The notes under the pieces are model-generated. The model saw only the letters and a program-made list of their open reading frames with translations, did not search any database and was not told where the DNA came from. A program made the position numbers and the translations under genes. From positions 247,767,736-247,831,735 of the forward strand of contig OY294067.1 in the NCBI GenBank assembly GCA_958510875.1: DNA of 64,000 bases, written 5' to 3'. This document shows positions 58,856-64,000 of the stretch, piece by piece (the stretch's first letter is position 1; each line of letters starts with the position of its first letter). Origin of the DNA: Endomychus coccineus (lineage: Eukaryota > Arthropoda > Insecta > Coleoptera > Endomychidae).

Positions 58856-59784
58856 TATTTTGTTATGGTGTATCTAGAACAATTAAAAAATATGAAACAT
58901 GTCATGAATACCGAACCAGAAACAAAAGTAATTATAAATCAGATGAAACACATCTCATATTAATTCCACCGCCCTTTCTGAACATTGTTTTGATTATAAC
59001 CATCAATTCAATTACAAAAATGCTGATATTTTAACTAAAGAAGCCAATTATTATGAAAGATCTATCCTGGAGATGATTCACATAAAACGTGACTCCAAGT
59101 CTGTTAATCATAGAACAGACGTTCAGTCGTTCAGTACGATTTATACTAGTTCAATTAATTAAACTCTTGCAAATCGTCACATGCGTCTTTATAATGTTAA
59201 AAGTATATTTTAAGTATAATGCTGAAATAGCAATATTTCTAATAAGGCCTGACAAATTTTTTCTATTACCTCATAAATCTTCAACATCTGCTTCGAAAGT
59301 GGTTACTTGAACGTTAAATTTTGGTTTCAGTCTTATTCAAACATTGCTTGAGATGATTTCGAATATTATTAGAAGATTACTATGCAGTGGATTCTTGATA
59401 CATATTCACATACTTGAATCATTAAGGTGTTACAATTTTGATTATTCGTGTTTCTGTTCGTTTCGGCGACGTGGGCATTTTAAATTGAAATAAGTGCGAT
59501 AAAAACGTTTTGTGCTTGATAGAATCAGTCTTAAGAAATCCTGTTTTAGCCATTGATAAGTCTTCTGATGATGGTCATAAGACCAAAACGTACGTAAAAA
59601 TGGAAATAATAAGTGTGGTAGTGTGGCCTATTTTAATCAGTTATTGATTTTAAATATATTGTGGATGAGTGAATGAGAGGTAAGACATTCAGCATGTTCT
59701 CCACATTCTACCCAAGTATTCACCTTTTTGTCACATTCCATAAAGAATAATCCATACTGCTATCATTGTGAAATTAAATAATAC
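58856..59784. other. Intronic, nothing recognised
   Basis: AT-rich sequence without coding similarity; GTGATGATGG-type text around 59560 (TTCTGATGATGGTCATAAGA then CCAAAACGTACG) resembles sequence common in TE 3' regions but could not be bounded. Confidence 0.35.
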
Positions 59785-60003
59785 TATGTTGATATCATTT
59801 TTAGTTGTAACTTCCGTTACTTGTGTTTCAACGTTATCAAGCCATCTTCAGACGATATATAAATACCGGATTGTATTTGGTACCGTCTGAAGATGGCATA
59901 ATAACGCAGAAACTCAAGTAACCAAAGTTACAAATAATGTTATATCAACATAGTAGTGTTTAATTTTACAATATGGATAAAATTTCATATCACATAGTAA
60001 AGA
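59785..60003. repeat. Inverted pair of the interspersed repeat
   Basis: The left arm (59785-59868, minus orientation) reads ACTATGTTGATATCATTTTT, GTAACTTCCGTTAC and CCATCTTCAGACG. The right arm (59879-60003, plus) reads TACCGTCTGAAGATGGC, CAAGTAACCAAAGTTAC and ATATCAACATAGTAGTGTT. The two copies face each other and could form a long hairpin. Confidence 0.75.
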
Positions 60004-60524
60004 GTGAAACGATATATTCAAGTGTAAATTAATCACAATATTTTTTATATTAGCTGGTGAGTGGAAAGTGAGATGAAATTTTAATTACTTTATTTCTACA
60101 ATTTTTAAATAATTGTAATGGATTGACGTATTCAACACTTTAATGGCATTATCGGGTAAATAAACTCTATTCTATTCTGTATATTATTGTGTTGAATGGT
60201 TGTATTAAGTAACACATCTTAAACCTTGTATTATGTAAATATTTATAAATTATTTGTTAATGTAGGTACATCTTTCCTATAATGAAATCGATCTTCAATA
60301 AAAAACTATACGAACCTGTAATAATGGTCATTCCTGTTTAGTGGCATTGCATGATTGTCTTGTTCTCCTGCCTCTGGATTCGTCTTTTGTCTTTTACGAT
60401 TTTTTTAATCGCTTTAGAGAGACACAACAGACAATCATATCACTAAAACACAGAAGCTGGTCATAGCTGTAAATTAACCGCATTTCTTTCTTCCGTCTGC
60501 ATTTGAATTGTTCTTTTATTGCAG
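60004..60524. other. End of intron 6
   Basis: AT-rich intron tail ending in acceptor GTTCTTTTATTGCAG at 60524. No other feature. Confidence 0.5.
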
Positions 60525-60774
60525 ATGGTCACACTCCAAACCGCCGACCGAAATCAATGGCTGTTCCACCACCTCCTCAGTGGGATACTCAACTAGCCAG
60601 AGCTCTTTACGCTTATTTGTCCAGCGGCGAAAACCAACTAAGCTTTCTAGAGGGCGATCTTATTGCTCTTATTGGAGACAGAAACAAAGGGTGGCAATTT
60701 GGTGAAAACTTACGAACACAATCCAGCGGATGGTTTCCACTCGCGTATACCGAACTTTTAGATGACCCGGCGAT
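60525..60774 (+). CDS. IRSp53: IRSp53 ortholog, SH3 exon
   Basis: A 250-base exon: two bases complete the split Asp codon, 82 codons follow, then two bases of the next codon; donor GTAAGT. HTPNRRPKSMAVPPPPQWDT is a proline-rich approach. ARALYAYLSSGENQLSFLEG, DLIALIGDRNKGWQFGENLR and SSGWFPLAYTELLDD make a complete SH3 domain. ALYAY, the EGD of the RT-n-Src region, the GW Trp and the WFPLAY Pro/Tyr are the peptide-binding residues. The match to the IRSp53 pattern FKEGDLI...GWHYGE...GWFPFSYT is close. In IRSp53 this SH3 recruits actin regulators such as Ena/VASP and WAVE. The gene continues beyond this exon; the next exon is not in the window. Confidence 0.95.
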
Positions 60775-61409
60775 GTAAGTATTATTCAACAATAACGATG
60801 CCAAACTTTAATGTTCAGCATGCATGTTATACCTTATCGTACGAACAAGATTACTGTGTGGGTACATAACAACAAGTCTCTTCTACATTTGATGTTATTC
60901 TACGGTTGGATGCATTTCTAGTTCACGCGTACATATTTTCAGTTGGATTATTTTATAATTTGTGAGCTTTCACACTGAAGAGTGAAAGAAACTTATTGTT
61001 CGCTTCTCCTAGGGGATCGAACACTAGGTACGGGAAAAATATGTTAATAGTCACCCTTCATCATTGTATAGTAACAAAATCCAATTGTGTTGGAACATTT
61101 GACTCTATTGCGTATTACACTAAGCTTAAAATTGAATATCTCATCTAAAACAGTAAGAAAAAGCATATTTCAATTCATATGAATAACAAGAACAATCTCC
61201 ATCTTGAAATGTAAGCCTGTATACAAAAATATATAGAATAACGAAATAAAACACAAATGTAGGATAACACGGACTGCAAAGTTTGACTGCTGGCAATTGT
61301 TTCGTCACACATTAATATTTCCCAAACGTGTTTACATAGTAATTAGTAAACTAGTTTTATTAGGCATGTAGTCGAGGAAATAAACCATTGCACTTGGAAT
61401 TTTCGAACG
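60775..61409. other. Intron after SH3 exon
   Basis: AT-rich intron with no recognised features. Confidence 0.5.
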
Positions 61410-61999
61410 AATGATGTTATTGGGCCCATTCGATTAGGGATTCGAGTGAGAAAATGTGGGGTATTTAATTTTCTTGGAGTGAAAAATGGACATTTTCATG
61501 CCATTTTCTGGAGATGATTCATCTAATTATACGGCTTTGGAAATATGCACTAAAAATAGCTGAAATTGGTTACCCAGGGGTTTTCGAGGGTGATGAAAAC
61601 GAATATGATGTTTATAAATGCCCATAATGCACCTGGAGATCAGTAACCCTGGGTACCATGTCGGTCTAAGGGAATTTACAGAAGTTTTATTGAAAACGGT
61701 CCCAAATTTGTCACATGAGTGTTTTAGAGGATAATGAGCCCGAATATGATGCTCAAAATATTCTATATTGCACCTGGTGATCGGTGACCCTGACTAGAAC
61801 GTCGATCACGGGGGATTTTCCAGTTATTTTATTTCAAATTATCTCAACATTGTTACTCGGAGGTTTCTGAGGATGCTGAACACGACTATGATGCTTAAGA
61901 TATTCTATAATGCACCTGTTGATTGGTAACTCTGACTATAACGTCGGCACGGGGAATTAGCTGAAACAAGAAATATAATACAAATTATAATGCTAATTA

Positions 62000-62967
62000 C
62001 AGTGTGTTTCAGTTTTTTCATTCATTACTTCAGCAAACGATAGAACTTCTAAATATAATAGGGGTCTTTCATATAGAATTTTTCTCTAAATCACTTCGTT
62101 TTCGAGATACAGGGCAAGGTGTTGAAATGGAAAAAAAATTTTTGTTTTTTGCAAATATCTCCGGAATCGTTAATCGTACAGAAAACAACTTTTGCAAGTA
62201 ATCTATACTCATAGTGAGCTATGTTTTGTGCCATAAAATTTTATTTTTTGTTCATAATTGGTGAACATTTTGAAGGGGTAGTGGTTATTTTTATCCCCAA
62301 CTTCTACGCCACTGGAAAAAGTATGGTTTTGAGATGCCCATTTGAACCGCCAATGTTTTCTACACAAAAATAGGTATTCCTGATTATAAGCTCTAAAGTT
62401 GACCGTTTTCAAGAAAAATTAACTTTTATGTTGAAAAACATGGACAAAATTTTTTGGTTTTGTTACTTGCTTGAAGAAATTTCGTTTAATTGATAAAAAA
62501 TAAATTTTATTTCAAAGAATTGACAATGTCTTTCAACACAAAAGTTGATTTTTCTCGAAAACGGCCAAGTTTGAAGCTTATGACCAGAAGTACCTTTTTT
62601 ATGTAAAAAACATTGGCGGTTGAAACGGGCATCTCAAAATTGTACTTTTTTCAGTGGCGTAGAAGTTGGGGAGAAAAACAACCACTATCCCTTCAAAATG
62701 TTCACCAATTATGAATAAAAAAAAAAAATTCATCACAAAAAACATAGCTTACTATGAGTAGAGATTGCTCACGAATGTTGTTTTCTGTACGATGAACGGT
62801 TCCGGAGATATTCGCAAAAAACTAATTTTTTTTCTCAATGTCAACACCCACCCTCTGTATCTCGAAAACGAAGTGATTTAGAGAAAAATGTTATATGGAA
62901 GACCCCTATTATTTTTAGAAGTTCTATCATTCGCCAAAGTTATGAACGAAAAAACCGAAACACCCTG
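62000..62967. mobile_element. Foldback MITE with very long arms
   Basis: Begins CAGTGTGTTTCAGTTTTTTC and ends GAAAAAACCGAAACACCCTG, with TA on each side (61998-61999 and 62968-62969). The arms, roughly 480 and 440 bases, are inverted copies sharing for example TTGAAGGGGTAGTGG and its complement, and CATAGCTTACTATGAGTA-type text. About 50 bases form the loop near 62480-62530. No coding frame. TA targets and the CAGGGTGT-type end suggest mobilisation by a Tc1/mariner-type transposase. Confidence 0.85.
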
Positions 62968-62971
62968 TATA

Positions 62972-63330
62972 CAGGGTGTAAATAAATAACTGCGGAAAAA
63001 TTCAGGGAGTGATTCCTTGTTGAAAAATAAGGTGAATCTTTCATATAAAATTTTTCTCTGAAGCACAATTTATTTTTTTGCGAATATCTCCGGAACAGTT
63101 TATTGTACAGAAAACAGCTTTTGTAAGCAATCTCTACTCATAGTAAGCTATGTTTTGTGCGATAAAAAATTTTTCTTTATTCATAATTGGTGAAGATTTT
63201 GAAGGGGTAGTGGCTGTTTTTCTCCCCAACTTCTACGGTTTTGAGATGCTCACTCAAACCGCCAATGTTTCCTACACAAAGAAGGTAGTCATGGTTATGA
63301 GCTCTAAAGTTAACCGTTCAGCTCACAATC
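62972..63330 (+). mobile_element. Second, one-armed MITE copy adjoining the first
   Basis: Starts CAGGGTGTAAATAAATAACT right after TATA that separates it from the previous element. It then follows the arm of the neighbouring MITE (ATTTTTTTGCGAATATCTCC, TTTGAAGGGGTAGTGG, CCGCCAATGTTTCCTACAC) up to about 63330. Only one arm is present. Confidence 0.7.
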
Positions 63331-63789
63331 CCCTTACTGCACAATATTGAATAAAAATGGATTTTTTAAACAAATATTCTCATTAATAATAAACAGATAA
63401 AACAGCACACGTGTACAAAGATGCTAAGCGTTACGTTTTTGAAAAATAGAAAGTAATAAGATTAAGAACAGCTGTCGCAGCATCTTTACTTAGGTGGATG
63501 TGCAGTATATACGCAGATATACAATTCGAGCCCAGGGATGACTGTATATGATTCTGTACCACAATATAGATATTTTGAGAGGCGGGACACGCATACATTT
63601 TTTTTTATTTTTACACATGGGCCTTGGTGTGAAGGACACAGGTCTGATGAACATGCATATGAGAAATACCACGAAGATCATGTACTAAAATGATCTCTAT
63701 GAAAAATAGTTTGTATTTAATAAAAGCTGCAGGGTGACGTTATTAGAGTTGAGAAATAGTACTTTAAATTTGAGCTCCAAGTGTATTAC
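63331..63789. other. Interior of foldback element, nothing recognised
   Basis: Unassigned AT-rich sequence between the MITE and the inverted repeat arm. Confidence 0.4.
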
Positions 63790-64000
63790 AGACTATTTTG
63801 AACATCTTAGTTGTGTTCAGCATCCTCGAAAACCCCCGAAAAACAATTTTGAAATAATTTTTAACAAAATATCTGGAAAATACTCCATAACCGATATTAT
63901 AGTCAGGGTTACCGATCGCAAGGTGCATTATATAATATTTTAAACATCATATTCGTGTTCAGCATCCTCAAAAACCTCCGAGTGACAAATTTAGGACAGT

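Larger units (their letters stand above)
61410..64000. mobile_element. Foldback element with tandem-repeat arms (copy 3, right end beyond window)
   Basis: Left arm 61410-61975: units with marker GA(G/T)GATG-TGA(A/G)(A/C)ACGA near 61575, 61730 and 61870, ~142-150 bases apart; the last reads GAGGATGCTGAACACGACTA. The right arm is inverted: CGTGTTCAGCATCCTC-AAAAC at about 63811 and 63953 (142 apart), running out of the window. Units share GGTAACCCTGA-like and AATGCACCTG stretches. The interior holds a foldback MITE (62000-62967) and a second MITE. The design matches the element at 13081-14315 and the core motif is shared. Confidence 0.6.

Noticed and set aside
1..64000. CRISPR array, bacterial operon or prophage
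   Set aside because: No short regularly spaced identical repeats with unique spacers, no ribosome-binding-site-led gene clusters. Tandem repeats here have 140-150-base units without spacers.

Overview
This window looks like nuclear DNA from an insect: it is AT-rich, has spliced exons with GT..AG introns, and carries a mixed load of decayed transposable elements (TEs) of kinds usual in insects. I suspect a beetle, with low confidence. There is no bacterial-style gene organisation.

The one host gene I can support lies on the + strand and runs through nearly the whole window. Seven exons (12851-12912, 34863-34934, 38139-38276, 47937-48002, 48066-48257, 51221-51443, 60525-60774) join in compatible phases. 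They read as the insect ortholog of IRSp53/BAIAP2: most of an I-BAR (IMD) membrane-bending domain, a serine-rich linker, then an SH3 domain. The first I-BAR exon(s) must lie before the window. The last exon ends mid-codon at a splice donor, so the gene also continues past the right edge. Together the exons give 1003 coding bases over about 48 kb. Introns run from 63 bases to about 22 kb.

Almost everything else is TE-derived sequence in the introns or 5' of the first visible exon. Left of exon 1 are an RNase H-bearing LINE split by a hAT element (6.3-9.2 kb) and a second RNase H LINE (10.3-10.9 kb). Intron 1 (12.9-34.9 kb) holds a foldback element built of ~141-base tandem repeats, piggyBac, Crypton, jockey-like LINE, Penelope-like and Helitron-like remnants, and an internally deleted LTR retrotransposon. 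Intron 2 has an inverted ~150-base repeat array, a tRNA-derived SINE and a 415-base tandem duplication. Intron 3 has another Crypton, an internally deleted mariner relative and a nearly full LINE with intact ORF1 and broken ORF2. Intron 5 has a non-autonomous Helitron. Intron 6 has a CpG-rich block ending in a perfect 38-base palindrome, then a LINE split by a mariner relative with unusually long (~600-base) terminal inverted repeats. After the SH3 exon, a third inverted tandem-repeat element encloses a foldback MITE.

No TE interrupts an exon, and no autonomous element looks intact. The most unusual features are three inverted tandem-repeat elements with related repeat motifs, the long-TIR mariner relative whose start codon lies inside its TIR, the palindrome, and a repeat family near Penelope-like sequence that resembles part of a hammerhead ribozyme. 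I found no convincing evidence of a new gene system. No database or structure search could be run.
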